The notes under the pieces are model-generated. The model did not search any database and was not told where the DNA came from. It saw only the letters and a list, made by a program, of their open reading frames with translations. Position numbers and translations under genes: made by a program. Of a stretch of 64,000 nucleotides of DNA, positions 53,860 to 62,044 are shown piece after piece. This stretch comes from SpSt-501 sp037481615 (GTDB taxonomy: Bacteria > Desulfobacterota > Desulfobacteria > Desulfobacterales > SpSt-501): assembly GCA_037481615.1 (NCBI GenBank), contig JBBFLI010000020.1; one strand, written 5' to 3'. Position 1 is the first letter of the stretch, and the number at the start of each line of letters is the position of its first letter.

Positions 53860-56217
53860 TCAGCCGGAGTGCGCCGTGCGGCGGATGATCTCCTCCTGGA
53901 TGTCGGGTTCGAGGTCCACGAAGAAGTCGCTGTAGCCCGCCACGCGCACGAGAAGATCGCGGTGTTCGCGGGGGTGCCGCTGGGCGCGCCGCAGGGTGGC
54001 GTCGTCCACGATGTTGAACTGCACGTGGTGCCCGTTCAGGCGGAAGTAGGTGCGGATGAGCGAGGCGAGTTTGGCGAGATCGCGCTCGCTTTTCAGGAAA
54101 TCGGGCAGAAAACGCAGGTTGAGGAGCGTTCCGCCCGAGCGCGCCTGGTCGATCCGGGCGAGCGAACGCAAAACCGCGGTCGGCCCCGAGCGGTCGGCCC
54201 CCTGGGCGGGCGAGGCGCCGTCGGAGACCGGCTCGCCCGCGCGCCGGCCGTCGGCCGAGGCGGCGAGCATGCGGCCGAAATAGACATGGCAGGTGGTCGA
54301 CAGGAGGTTCAGGTGCCAGCGTCCCCCGCGCGTGTTCGGCCGGCCGTCGATCGCTTGCAGCAGCGAGCGGTAAACGCGCTCGAGCAGCCGGTCGGCGCGC
54401 TCGTCGTCGTTGCCGTAGCGGGGGGTGCGGTTCTGCAGCGCAAGCCGCAGCGGCTCCTCGCCCGCGAAGTCCCGGGCGAGCGCCCCGACCAGGCGGGGGA
54501 GGGAGAGGGCCGCTTTTTCGTAGACGTGCGTGCGGACCGCGGAGAGGGCGTCGACCGTGGTCCCGATCCCGACACAGGCGATGAAGGAGGTGTTGTAGCG
54601 CGGGCCGCCGTCGGTGTAATCGCGCCCGCGGGCGATGCAGTCCCGGATCAGAACGGAGAGAAACGGCGCGGGGCACATCCGGGCGACGATGCGCTCGATG
54701 CGATGGCTGGCGCCGACCTTGAGCTCGACCGCCCAGCGGAGCTGGGCCTCGAAGGCGCCATAGAGCCGATCGAAGGAATCGAAGGTTTCCGCCCGTCCCG
54801 TGCGCGGGCCGATCGGCTTCCCGGTCCGGAGGTCGCAGCCGTCGTTCAGGGCGAGCTCGAGGAGCTTCGGCACGTTCAGGTATCCGGTCAGGATGTAGGC
54901 CTCCTTGCCGAAGGCCCCCGTTTCGATGCAGCCGCTCGTTCCCCCTTCGCGGGCGTCCTCGAGGGTCTTGCCCGCCCCGAGCAGTTCCTGGACGACGAGA
55001 TCGGCGTTGAAGACGGAGGGCCAGCCGTGCCCCTCGCGGATCACGCGGCAGGCGGCGAGGAGGTAACGCTCCGGCGTGATCCGGCTCAGGTGCAGGCTCG
55101 GCTGGGGCTGGAGCAGCCGGAGTTCGGAGGCCGCCTCGAGGATCAGCTCGGTCAGCTCGCAGGCCCCGCTTTCCCCCTCCGCGGTCAGGCCGCCCAGGTT
55201 GATCTGGGTGAAGTCGTTGTACGTGCCGCTCTCGCTGGCGGTGACGCCGACCTTGGGCGGCGCGGGGTGGTTGTTCACCTTGATCCAGAAGCAGGAGAGC
55301 AGCTCCTTCGCCTGCTCGCGCGTGAGCGTGCCCTCGCGGATCCCCCGCTCGTAGAACGGCTGCAGGTGCTGGTCGAGATGCCCCGGGCTCATGGCATCCC
55401 AGCCGTTCAGCTCGGTGATCGCGGCGAGGTGGACGAACCAGTAGGCCTGGAGGGCTTCCCAGAAATCCCGCGGGGGTTGGGCCGGCACCCGGCGGCAGAT
55501 CGCGGCGATGCGGAGCAGCTCCGCCCTCCGCGCGGGATCGGGGTGACGGGCCGCCTCCTCTTCGGCGCGGGCGGCGTGGCGTTCGGCGAAGGCGATGACC
55601 GCCCCACAGGCGATGTCCATGGCGCGCAGCTGCTCGGCGCGGTCCCCGGCTTCGGGGTCGGTGAGATCGTCCAGGGCCGCAAGCCTCGCCGCGATCTCGG
55701 CCTGCAGATCGAGCAGGCCGCGGCGGTAGATCAGCCCGTCGAGCGCCGTGTGGCCCGGCGCGCGCTGCTCCATGAACTCGGTGAAGACCCCGGCCTCGTA
55801 AGCCGCGCGCCACTCGGGCGAAACCTCCGCGAAGATGCGCTCGCGGACGGTGCGGCCCTCCCAGAACGGGATCACCTCGCTCTCGTAGCGGGCGATGTCC
55901 CCGGGGGCGACCCGGTAGGCGGTCCGCGGCCGGGAGTCGAGCACCCGGAGGTCCTCCGGGCGGTGACAGGTCCACTCGGGAAAGGTGGGGACGGCCTTGG
56001 GCGCGGGGCCGCGCTCGCCGACGATCAGCTCGTCCTCGCCCAGGAAGATCGTTTTCCTCGCGAGCAGATCCCGAAAGATCAGCGCGCGCATGACGGGGGT
56101 CGCGTGCCGGCCGAGGTGGCGGCGGGCCGCGTCGGTGACCAGGAGCGCCCGCTCGATCGACAAGGTGACGGGGGCCTCGAGGCTCCGGGCGCGCAGACGT
56201 TCGATCCGGGGGGTCAT
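53860..56217 (-). CDS. glycyl radical enzyme, probable trans-4-hydroxy-L-proline dehydratase
   Basis: Oxygen-sensitive radical enzyme of 785 residues. The glycyl radical is Gly761 in RVAGYSDFF; the thiyl radical Cys430 and general base Glu432 are in TSGCIETGAFG. Residues I recall as the hydroxyproline pocket of Clostridioides HypD (His160, Asp278, Ser334, Phe340, Cys434, Glu436, Tyr450) all map here at a constant offset of four (His156, Asp274, Ser330, Phe336, Cys430, Glu432, Tyr446). This argues for dehydration to pyrroline-5-carboxylate rather than pyruvate formate-lyase, choline or glycerol chemistry. The activase gene lies 5 bases upstream. No proC is in the window. Confidence 0.9.
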   Translation of the reverse strand: MTPRIERLRARSLEAPVTLSIERALLVTDAARRHLGRHATPVMRALIFRDLLARKTIFLGEDELIVGERGPAPKAVPTFPEWTCHRPEDLRVLDSRPRTAYRVAPGDIARYESEVIPFWEGRTVRERIFAEVSPEWRAAYEAGVFTEFMEQRAPGHTALDGLIYRRGLLDLQAEIAARLAALDDLTDPEAGDRAEQLRAMDIACGAVIAFAERHAARAEEEAARHPDPARRAELLRIAAICRRVPAQPPRDFWEALQAYWFVHLAAITELNGWDAMSPGHLDQHLQPFYERGIREGTLTREQAKELLSCFWIKVNNHPAPPKVGVTASESGTYNDFTQINLGGLTAEGESGACELTELILEAASELRLLQPQPSLHLSRITPERYLLAACRVIREGHGWPSVFNADLVVQELLGAGKTLEDAREGGTSGCIETGAFGKEAYILTGYLNVPKLLELALNDGCDLRTGKPIGPRTGRAETFDSFDRLYGAFEAQLRWAVELKVGASHRIERIVARMCPAPFLSVLIRDCIARGRDYTDGGPRYNTSFIACVGIGTTVDALSAVRTHVYEKAALSLPRLVGALARDFAGEEPLRLALQNRTPRYGNDDERADRLLERVYRSLLQAIDGRPNTRGGRWHLNLLSTTCHVYFGRMLAASADGRRAGEPVSDGASPAQGADRSGPTAVLRSLARIDQARSGGTLLNLRFLPDFLKSERDLAKLASLIRTYFRLNGHHVQFNIVDDATLRRAQRHPREHRDLLVRVAGYSDFFVDLEPDIQEEIIRRTAHSG

Positions 56218-56222
56218 GACGG

Positions 56223-57239
56223 CTATCCTCCGATCCGTACTTCGAGGCCGAAGGTGGAAAGCATCCGGGCGGCGGCGGCGAGGGCTTCGGGGGAGGGGGG
56301 CTCGGTGCCCGGAAGCGGGGTGGGGAGCCCCAGCCGCCGGTACTTGCCGGATGCCGCGCGGTGGTAGGGAAGGAGATCGACGGGCGGCCGCCGGGAAAGC
56401 CGGGCGATGAAGGACCCGGCGGCCGCCAGGTCTTCCGGGGCGTCGTTCACGCCGGGGATGAGGGGAATGCGGACGACCAGCCCGACGCCCCGATCGGCGA
56501 GCCAGGCGAGATTTTCCAGGATGCGGGCGTTGTCGACGCCGGTGGCGCTCCGGTGCCTGGCGGGGTCGACCAGTTTGAGGTCGAAGAGAAAGAGTTCCGC
56601 CATCCCGGCCGCCGCGGCAAGGAGCACCGGTTCGGCGCAGCCGGAGGTGTCGACGGCGCGGTGGATCCCCCGTTCGCCGCAGGCCTCGAGCGCGGCGAGG
56701 AGGAAGTCGGGCTGGGCGAAGGGTTCGCCCCCGGAAAAGGTGACCCCGCCGCCGCTTTCCTCGAAAAAGGGCCGATCCCGCTCCAGGGTCCCGAGCAGTT
56801 CTTCGATCGTCAGCCGCCGCTCGAGTCGCTCGAGGGCCTCGGCCGGGCAGGCCGCGGCGCAGCGGCCGCAGCGGCGGCAGCGCGACGGGTCAAGGCGGAT
56901 CCCGCTTTCATCGCGGCGGCAGGCGCCGGTCGGGCAGGCGGCGACACAGGTGCCGCAGCCGACGCATCGACCGGCATCCCAGAGGATCGCCGGGAGATCC
57001 GCACGGTGCTCGGGGTTGTGGCACCAGCGGCAGGAGAGGGGGCAGCCTTTCAGAAAGACCGTGGTGCGGATTCCCGGTCCGTCGTGGGTCGCACAGCGCA
57101 TGATGTTGAAAACAACGCCCCCGGTGGGGGCGGCGAAATCCCCGGCCGATCCCCGAAAGAGGGCGGAATCGGAAAGGCCCGAGGCGGACCCGGTTCCCCC
57201 CTCCCGGAACGGCTTGAGTGTTTTCAGCATCTGAACCAT
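56223..57239 (-). CDS. glycyl radical enzyme activating enzyme (radical SAM)
   Basis: Installs the glycyl radical on the adjacent dehydratase. About 338 residues from ATG 57239 (or 57230). The radical SAM cluster is in GCPLSCRWCHNPE, after IMRCATHDGPGIRTTVFLKG. Two extra 4Fe-4S ferredoxin motifs follow, CVGCGTCVAACPTGAC and CRRCGRCAAACPAEAL. Then come GGGVTFSGGEPFAQPDFLLA and VDTSGCAEP, and FLFDLKLVDPARH. The two-ferredoxin insert is typical of activases for choline lyase and hydroxyproline dehydratase type enzymes and absent from PFL activase. It is the first gene of the operon. Confidence 0.94.
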   Translation of the reverse strand: MVQMLKTLKPFREGGTGSASGLSDSALFRGSAGDFAAPTGGVVFNIMRCATHDGPGIRTTVFLKGCPLSCRWCHNPEHRADLPAILWDAGRCVGCGTCVAACPTGACRRDESGIRLDPSRCRRCGRCAAACPAEALERLERRLTIEELLGTLERDRPFFEESGGGVTFSGGEPFAQPDFLLAALEACGERGIHRAVDTSGCAEPVLLAAAAGMAELFLFDLKLVDPARHRSATGVDNARILENLAWLADRGVGLVVRIPLIPGVNDAPEDLAAAGSFIARLSRRPPVDLLPYHRAASGKYRRLGLPTPLPGTEPPSPEALAAAARMLSTFGLEVRIGG

Positions 57240-57284
57240 CACGCTGCAGGGAATGCACTCATGAGGGATGGTTTTTGCCAAACT

Positions 57285-57332
57285 GGTCTGAAGACCTGAA
57301 GAGCAATACCCGCATGATCGGCAAGTTGTCAA
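57285..57332 (-). promoter_or_regulatory. promoter and operator A of the activase/dehydratase operon
   Basis: On the minus strand TTGACA (57332-57327), an 18-base spacer and TATTGC (57308-57303) form a promoter. A perfect palindrome GGTCTGAAGACC at 57285-57296 lies just downstream of the -10, around the start of transcription, where a bound FadR-type protein would block it. It shares TGGTCTGAA-ACC with operator B. Confidence 0.65.
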
Positions 57333-57425
57333 GGAATTCTTCCATTTCCCACCCTTCTGGGGCAGAGAGTCCAAGGATGCAAGGGATCGATCTTTTTCGC
57401 TTCGATCGTTTTGCGATCGCCAATC

Positions 57426-57478
57426 TTGACCTGCCGTGCAAAAGCTGCTTAGGATACGGCGAATTGGTCTGAACACCA
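57426..57478 (+). promoter_or_regulatory. promoter and operator B of the FadR-type regulator
   Basis: TTGACC (57426-57431), an 18-base spacer and TAGGAT (57450-57455) form a plausible promoter. Nine bases after it, TGGTCTGAACACCA at 57465-57478 repeats the operator A box with TGGT/ACCA ends, the core typical of FadR-subfamily sites. This suggests autoregulation. The remainder of 57333-57425 holds nothing else that I recognise. Confidence 0.65.
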
Positions 57479-57549
57479 GATGTCTTTACCCTTTCCCCGA
57501 AGGCCGACGAAATCGGCTCCCGAGGACCAGGGGGAGAGCCGGAAATTCC

Positions 57550-58251
57550 GTGCATTTCGAGGCCATTCAGCGCAGCAGCGCGCCCGACAAGGTGGTCGAG
57601 CAGCTCCTTTCGCGGATCAAGTCCGGCGAGCTCGCCCCCGGCACGCAGCTTCCGCCGCAGCGTGAACTGGCCAGGCAGTTCGGGGTCGGCCGCTCCTCGG
57701 TGCGGGAGGCGCTGAATGCGCTTGCGGTCATGGGGTTTCTCGAGGTCTTCCAGGGGAAGGGGACCTTCGTCGCGCGGGAAATTCCGGGGTCGGACCCCCC
57801 GGCCGCCGCCGTGCGCGCGGCCTTCCAGGCGGAGAGCCTGCTCGACCTGCTCGAACTGCGCGAGACGCTGGAATGCCGGGCGGCCGAACTCGCCGCCGAG
57901 CGCATCGAAGCCGGCCAGCTCGCCCTGCTGCGGCGCTGCCTCCAGGCGATCGAACGCGCGGGCGACGACTACGCCGCCTTTCTCGCCGCGGATCTCGAGT
58001 TCCACCGCCGGCTCTGCGAGGCCTCGGGCAACCGGGCCTTCGTCGAGATCCTGACCCCCCTTCTCTCCCGCGTGGCCGAGCAGCACGGCCGGCTCAAGAC
58101 CGGACGGCTCTCGGAAGATTACCGTGAACACTCCCTGCGCACCCTGAAGCAGCTGACGGCTTGCCTCGAGCGGGAGGACGGCCGCGGCGCCCGGGAGTGG
58201 ATGCGCGACCACCTGAACGCCATCCGCGGCGAGCTGAAAGAACTTCTCTGA
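57550..58251 (+). CDS. GntR-family regulator, FadR subfamily (FCD domain)
   Basis: DNA-binding repressor of 233 residues. The winged helix has VVEQLLSRIKSGELAPGTQL, PPQRELARQFGVGRSSVREA and LEVFQGKGTFVAR. The C-terminal FCD ligand domain (about 85-230) has LLDLLELRETLECRAAELA, then LAADLEFHRRLCEASGNRAF, whose Asp and His are metal/ligand residues. GTG 57550, behind GGGGAGAG, is preferred to earlier codons. It is divergent from the activase/dehydratase operon, and paired operator boxes flank both promoters. The effector is probably the substrate or product of that pathway. Confidence 0.93.
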   Translation: MHFEAIQRSSAPDKVVEQLLSRIKSGELAPGTQLPPQRELARQFGVGRSSVREALNALAVMGFLEVFQGKGTFVAREIPGSDPPAAAVRAAFQAESLLDLLELRETLECRAAELAAERIEAGQLALLRRCLQAIERAGDDYAAFLAADLEFHRRLCEASGNRAFVEILTPLLSRVAEQHGRLKTGRLSEDYREHSLRTLKQLTACLEREDGRGAREWMRDHLNAIRGELKELL

Positions 58252-58329
58252 TCGGGCCGCGCCCCTCCCCTGATGTCCCCGGGGCCGGCTTCGCCCTCCC
58301 CGGGCCGGTCCTGTCCGCCTCTCCTGGAA

Positions 58330-58349
58330 TTGTATTTTTGGATACAATA
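58330..58349. promoter_or_regulatory. isolated palindrome ATTGTAT-N6-ATACAAT
   Basis: ATTGTAT (58330-58336) and ATACAAT (58343-58349) around TTTTGG repeat the operator-like palindrome seen at 29101-29120. It lies between two convergent genes rather than at a promoter. An ATG at 58350 opens only an 18-codon frame. Confidence 0.5.
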
Positions 58350-58383
58350 TGAAGGCTCCGGTCAACCGGCTCTTGTATGCCGG

Positions 58384-60126
58384 TCAGCCCCTGTTCACCC
58401 GGTGATGCGTCGATTCGCAGAAGCGGCGGCGTGTCCCGAGAGCGACGGCGGTGAAAAAGACCCCGAGCGGCAAGGCCGCCTGGGCGAGGGCGTAAATTCC
58501 GGTCACGCGCGGGTCGTTGCCGCTCGAGAGGGTCACGGCCTCGACGGTCAGGGTGGTCAGTCGGCCGGCGCCGGCGAAAAGGGTCGAGAGGTACTGGTTG
58601 GCCGAGACGGCGAAGCCCACGGCGAAGGAGAAGAGGACCGCGCGCCGCAGCAGCGGGAGCTCCACCCGGAGAAAGGAACGTCGCGGCGAGCCGGTGAGGC
58701 TGAGGGCGACGGTGCGGTAGCGCCGGTCGAAAGCGCGCCAGGGGTCGGCGAGCGAAAGGAAAATGTAGGGGAAGGCGAAGAGGAGGTGGCTGCCGATGAG
58801 CGCCGTCCACGTCCCGTCGATGCCGAGCCGCACGAGAAGGATCTGCAGCCCGGAGAGAAAGGCGATCTGCGGCACGAGAAGCGGGGTGTAGAGCAGCCAG
58901 AGGGTGCGGGCCGCGGGGCTGCGGCCGTTGACGCGCTCGTTCTGCAGACACCCCAGGGCGAGGAGTAGCCCGATGCCGGCAGCCAGGAAACCCGCCGCGA
59001 AGGTGGTCCACGCGGGCCGCAGGAGTTCCGGGGCGTGTCGCGACCAGTGGGCGAGCGTCCAGTCCACGGGCAGCGGCTGGGGAAAAAACCAGGAGCGCGC
59101 AAAGGACCAGAGCGCAAGCGCCAGTGCTCCGCCGAGCGAGAGGGCGGCCGGCAGCAGGGCGGCGGCCCCGAAGAAAAACCCGGCCCGGGGTCTCCGAGGG
59201 AGCGGGGCGCCGCCGGCGCGGACGAGACGGCGGAGCGCCCATCGGACGCCGTGCTCGGCGATGCGCCACAGGCCGATCGCGGCCGCCGTCAGGGCGAGCT
59301 GGAGAAGCGCCCCGGCCGCGGCCGGGAAGACGAGCCCGAGGTCGCGGTCGGTGAAGAGCCGGTAGAGCAGCACGCTCAGGGGCGGCGGGTCCGTCGGCGC
59401 GAGGATGACGGCCACGTCGACGACGGAGAGCGAAAAAGCCAGTACGGCGTAGACCGGAAGCCGGATCCGCGCGTAGAGCTGGGGCAGCAGGATGTGCAGC
59501 CAGGCTGCGCCGGGGCTGTGCCCCAGGGCGCGGCAGGCGGCGATCTGCTCGCGGACGCGGATCGGCTCGAGCGCCGCAAACGTCATGAAGAGGAGATAGG
59601 GGATCTCCTTGAGCAGAAGGCCCACGATGAGCGAGAGCCCGAAAGGGTCGTGCACCAGGGCGAGATCCGGCGGCCGCTGCCAGCCGGTCAGTCCGGGCGA
59701 GAGCAGCCGGCTCAGCCAGCCGGAGGGTGCGATGAGAAAGGAGAGGCCGATCGCGGCGGCGGCGTGCGGCAGGGAAAGAAGCGGGGCGATCAGGCGGCGG
59801 AGCAAGGCAAAGAGCCGGGTCTCGTAGAGCGTGCCGCAGAGCCCCAGGACGATCCCCAGGGAGAGCAGGGCGGCGAGAAACCCCGTCCTCAGGGTGAGCC
59901 CGATCGACGAGGAAAGCCCCGGGAGGGAGAAAAACTCGCGGAACGGGGCGAGGCTCAGGGCCGTCCCGCCGAGGGCGGGCAGAAAGCCGAACGCGGCAAG
60001 CCCCGTCGCCGCCAGGCCGGCCGCGACCGGGACGAGAAAGAGAAGGAGCGCGGTCGCCGGGAAGAGCCGCAAAAACCCCGAGCCTGCCTCGCGCCCGGAC
60101 TTCAGCGGGAGTAGCGGCGTTCCCAT
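58384..60126 (-). CDS. ABC transporter permease, two fused halves (YnjC-like)
   Basis: A 580-residue inner-membrane permease with about twelve helices, made of two tandem permease domains. The two EAA-like loops are visible as EQIAACRALGHSPGAAWLHI and YRTVALSLTGSPRRSFLRVE. It matches the fused architecture of ThiP, FbpB and YnjC proteins. The ATG at 60126 overlaps the end of the binding-protein gene by 25 bases. It is the last gene of the operon. The imported solute is unknown. Confidence 0.9.
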   Translation of the reverse strand: MGTPLLPLKSGREAGSGFLRLFPATALLLFLVPVAAGLAATGLAAFGFLPALGGTALSLAPFREFFSLPGLSSSIGLTLRTGFLAALLSLGIVLGLCGTLYETRLFALLRRLIAPLLSLPHAAAAIGLSFLIAPSGWLSRLLSPGLTGWQRPPDLALVHDPFGLSLIVGLLLKEIPYLLFMTFAALEPIRVREQIAACRALGHSPGAAWLHILLPQLYARIRLPVYAVLAFSLSVVDVAVILAPTDPPPLSVLLYRLFTDRDLGLVFPAAAGALLQLALTAAAIGLWRIAEHGVRWALRRLVRAGGAPLPRRPRAGFFFGAAALLPAALSLGGALALALWSFARSWFFPQPLPVDWTLAHWSRHAPELLRPAWTTFAAGFLAAGIGLLLALGCLQNERVNGRSPAARTLWLLYTPLLVPQIAFLSGLQILLVRLGIDGTWTALIGSHLLFAFPYIFLSLADPWRAFDRRYRTVALSLTGSPRRSFLRVELPLLRRAVLFSFAVGFAVSANQYLSTLFAGAGRLTTLTVEAVTLSSGNDPRVTGIYALAQAALPLGVFFTAVALGTRRRFCESTHHRVNRG

Positions 60127-61313
60127 TCGGCCACGATCCGGTTCATCCACGAGGGGTGGGGTTCGGGCAGGGCCCGGCCCAGCGCTTCCGGGGAGAGGGT
60201 GGCCACCCCCTGCGGCAGGGTCTCGAAACGCCGACGGTCCTCGGGGGAGAGCCGCCGGAGATCGAGCACCGTGGGGTTGCCCATGCCCTCGGGGTGCATC
60301 GCGCGGGCCTGGGACTCGGGGGTGAGCAGAAAGTCGGCCACGACCAGGGCGCCTTCCTTGTGCGCCGCGTTGTAAGGGATGGCGACGAAGCTCGTGTTGC
60401 CGATCGTCCCCCGCTCGAGCACGAAGGTGCGCACGCTCGGCGGGAGGACCCCGCGCGCGATGCCGGCGGTCGCCTCATTGGGGTTGAAGGAGATCATGAT
60501 GTCGATCTCGCCGTCGGCGAGGAGCGCGCGCATGGCCGGGCCGGATTCGGGGAACTGCTCGCCCCGCCGCCACAGGCGGGGCTTGAGTTCCTCGTACCAG
60601 CGCCACAGCGGGGCCGAGAGGAGGGCGAAGTCCTCCGCGCCGACGGGTGCGGTCAGGCGGCCCGGATCGGCGATCAGCTCGTAGAGCGCCTGCTTGAGGA
60701 AGGTCGAACCGAGAAAGTTGCGGATCCGCGGGTGGGTGATGCGCCCGGGGTTGGCCTTGGCCCAGGCGAGGATCGCCGGGATCGAGCGCGGCGGCCGGGG
60801 CAGGCGCGCGGCGTCGTACACATAGACGATCCGGGCCATGCGCCAGGGGGATTCGTAGCCCTCGGTCGGCACGGTGAAGTCGACGACCGTCGAAGGCTTG
60901 CCCGTCGTGTCCACGAGGGCGAAGTGCGGCAGGCGGTGCGTGAAGGGCCCGAAGAGGAGACCCTGCTCCTTCATGGCGAGGAAATTCTCGCCGTTGATCC
61001 AGATGAGGTCGATCGAGCCCCCTTCGTGCCGGCCGGCCGCCTTTTCGGCGACCACGCGCGAGACGGCTTCCGCGGTGAGGGTGAGCTTGACGTGGACCAG
61101 GTTCACCCCGGCGGTCTCCTTCACGCGGCGGCCGACCCAGGCGATGAAGGCGTTCGTGGGCTCGTCGCCCCCCCAGGCGTTCCAATAGACGGTCTGCCCG
61201 CGCGCCCGCTCGCGGACCCCCTCCCAGGTGGGGGGGAGCTCCCGGGCGTGAGCGGCGGGGAGGCCGGCGAGGATCGTCGCGGCGAAGAGGAGGGGACGGA
61301 TGCGGGATCTCAT
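60102..61313 (-). CDS. ABC transporter substrate-binding protein (YnjB-like)
   Basis: Periplasmic binding protein of 403 residues with a signal peptide (PLLFAATILAGLPAAHA). GQTVYWNAWGGDEPTNAFIA, VKLTLTAEAVSRVVAEKAAG, IDLIWINGENFLAMKEQGLL and MISFNPNEATAGIARGVLP are strongly reminiscent of E. coli YnjB. The order binding protein, permease, with the ATPase alongside, equals the ynjBCD set, whose substrate is unknown. It starts at 61313 with an ATGA overlap with the ATPase gene. Confidence 0.92.
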   Translation of the reverse strand: MRSRIRPLLFAATILAGLPAAHARELPPTWEGVRERARGQTVYWNAWGGDEPTNAFIAWVGRRVKETAGVNLVHVKLTLTAEAVSRVVAEKAAGRHEGGSIDLIWINGENFLAMKEQGLLFGPFTHRLPHFALVDTTGKPSTVVDFTVPTEGYESPWRMARIVYVYDAARLPRPPRSIPAILAWAKANPGRITHPRIRNFLGSTFLKQALYELIADPGRLTAPVGAEDFALLSAPLWRWYEELKPRLWRRGEQFPESGPAMRALLADGEIDIMISFNPNEATAGIARGVLPPSVRTFVLERGTIGNTSFVAIPYNAAHKEGALVVADFLLTPESQARAMHPEGMGNPTVLDLRRLSPEDRRRFETLPQGVATLSPEALGRALPEPHPSWMNRIVAEWERRYSR

Positions 61314-62044
61314 GGGGCACACTCTTCGGGGGGGGCGGCTGGGGCGTGCGGGGCTCCCGGTGCGGAGCGGAGGGCGGGGCCGAGGTGCAGGACCGGCCCC
61401 CCGGCGGCCCGCGCATCCTCGGGGTCGTGGGTGACGAGCAGCGTGGGCAGCCCCTCGGCACGGACGTGGTCGAAGACGAATCGCCGGATCGCGGATTTGA
61501 GCGTCCGGTCGAGCTTGGAGAAGGGCTCGTCGAGCAGGACGGCGCGGGGGCGGGCGAGCAAGGTGCGCATCAAGGCCACGCGGGCGCGCTGGCCGCCGGA
61601 GAGGGTCGCCGGGTCGCGGTCTTCCATCCCGGAAAGACCGGCCTCGGCGAGCGCCCGGCGCATGAGCTCCCCGCGGGCCTTGCGTCCGGCGGCCCGGCGG
61701 GGAATCGCAAAGAGGAGATTTTCCCCGACCGTCAGGTGCGGGAAGAGAAGGTCGTCCTGGAAGAGAATGCCGACCCGTCGGCGCTCGACGGGAAGCCGGC
61801 TCACCTCGACGCCGTCGACGCGGATTTCGCCTGCGGCCTCGAAGGCGCTGGCGAGCGTGCCGCAGACGTAGGCGAGCAGGCTCGATTTGCCGGACCCGCT
61901 CGGCCCCATGACCGTCGCCACCTCGCCCGGCGCGACCACCAGCGAGAGTCCGCGCACGAGCGTCGTCCCGTTCAGGGCGATCGTCACCCCGCGCAGCTCG
62001 AGGCCGGCGGGTGCGCGGGCGTCTTGCCGCTCCCCCCCGTTCAT
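61310..62044 (-). CDS. ABC transporter ATP-binding protein (YnjD-like)
   Basis: Cytosolic ATPase of 244 residues. Walker A GPSGSGKSSLLAYVCG, Q-loop GILFQDDLLFPHLTVGENLL, signature TLSGGQRARVALMRTLLARP, Walker B AVLLDEPFSKLD and H-loop LLVTHDPEDA are all intact. It drives the permease encoded downstream. Both ends overlap neighbours by ATGA (62041-62044 and 61310-61313), a sign of a tightly coupled operon. Confidence 0.95.
   Translation of the reverse strand: MNGGERQDARAPAGLELRGVTIALNGTTLVRGLSLVVAPGEVATVMGPSGSGKSSLLAYVCGTLASAFEAAGEIRVDGVEVSRLPVERRRVGILFQDDLLFPHLTVGENLLFAIPRRAAGRKARGELMRRALAEAGLSGMEDRDPATLSGGQRARVALMRTLLARPRAVLLDEPFSKLDRTLKSAIRRFVFDHVRAEGLPTLLVTHDPEDARAAGGPVLHLGPALRSAPGAPHAPAAPPEECAP

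Noticed and set aside
53869..56367. 832-codon open frame antisense to the glycyl radical enzyme
   Set aside because: The opposite strand encodes a complete conserved enzyme with intact catalytic residues; the antisense frame has no recognisable motif.
58350..58406. 18-codon frame starting right after the ATTGTAT palindrome
   Set aside because: No ribosome site, overlaps the end of the permease gene, and it is too short to support.
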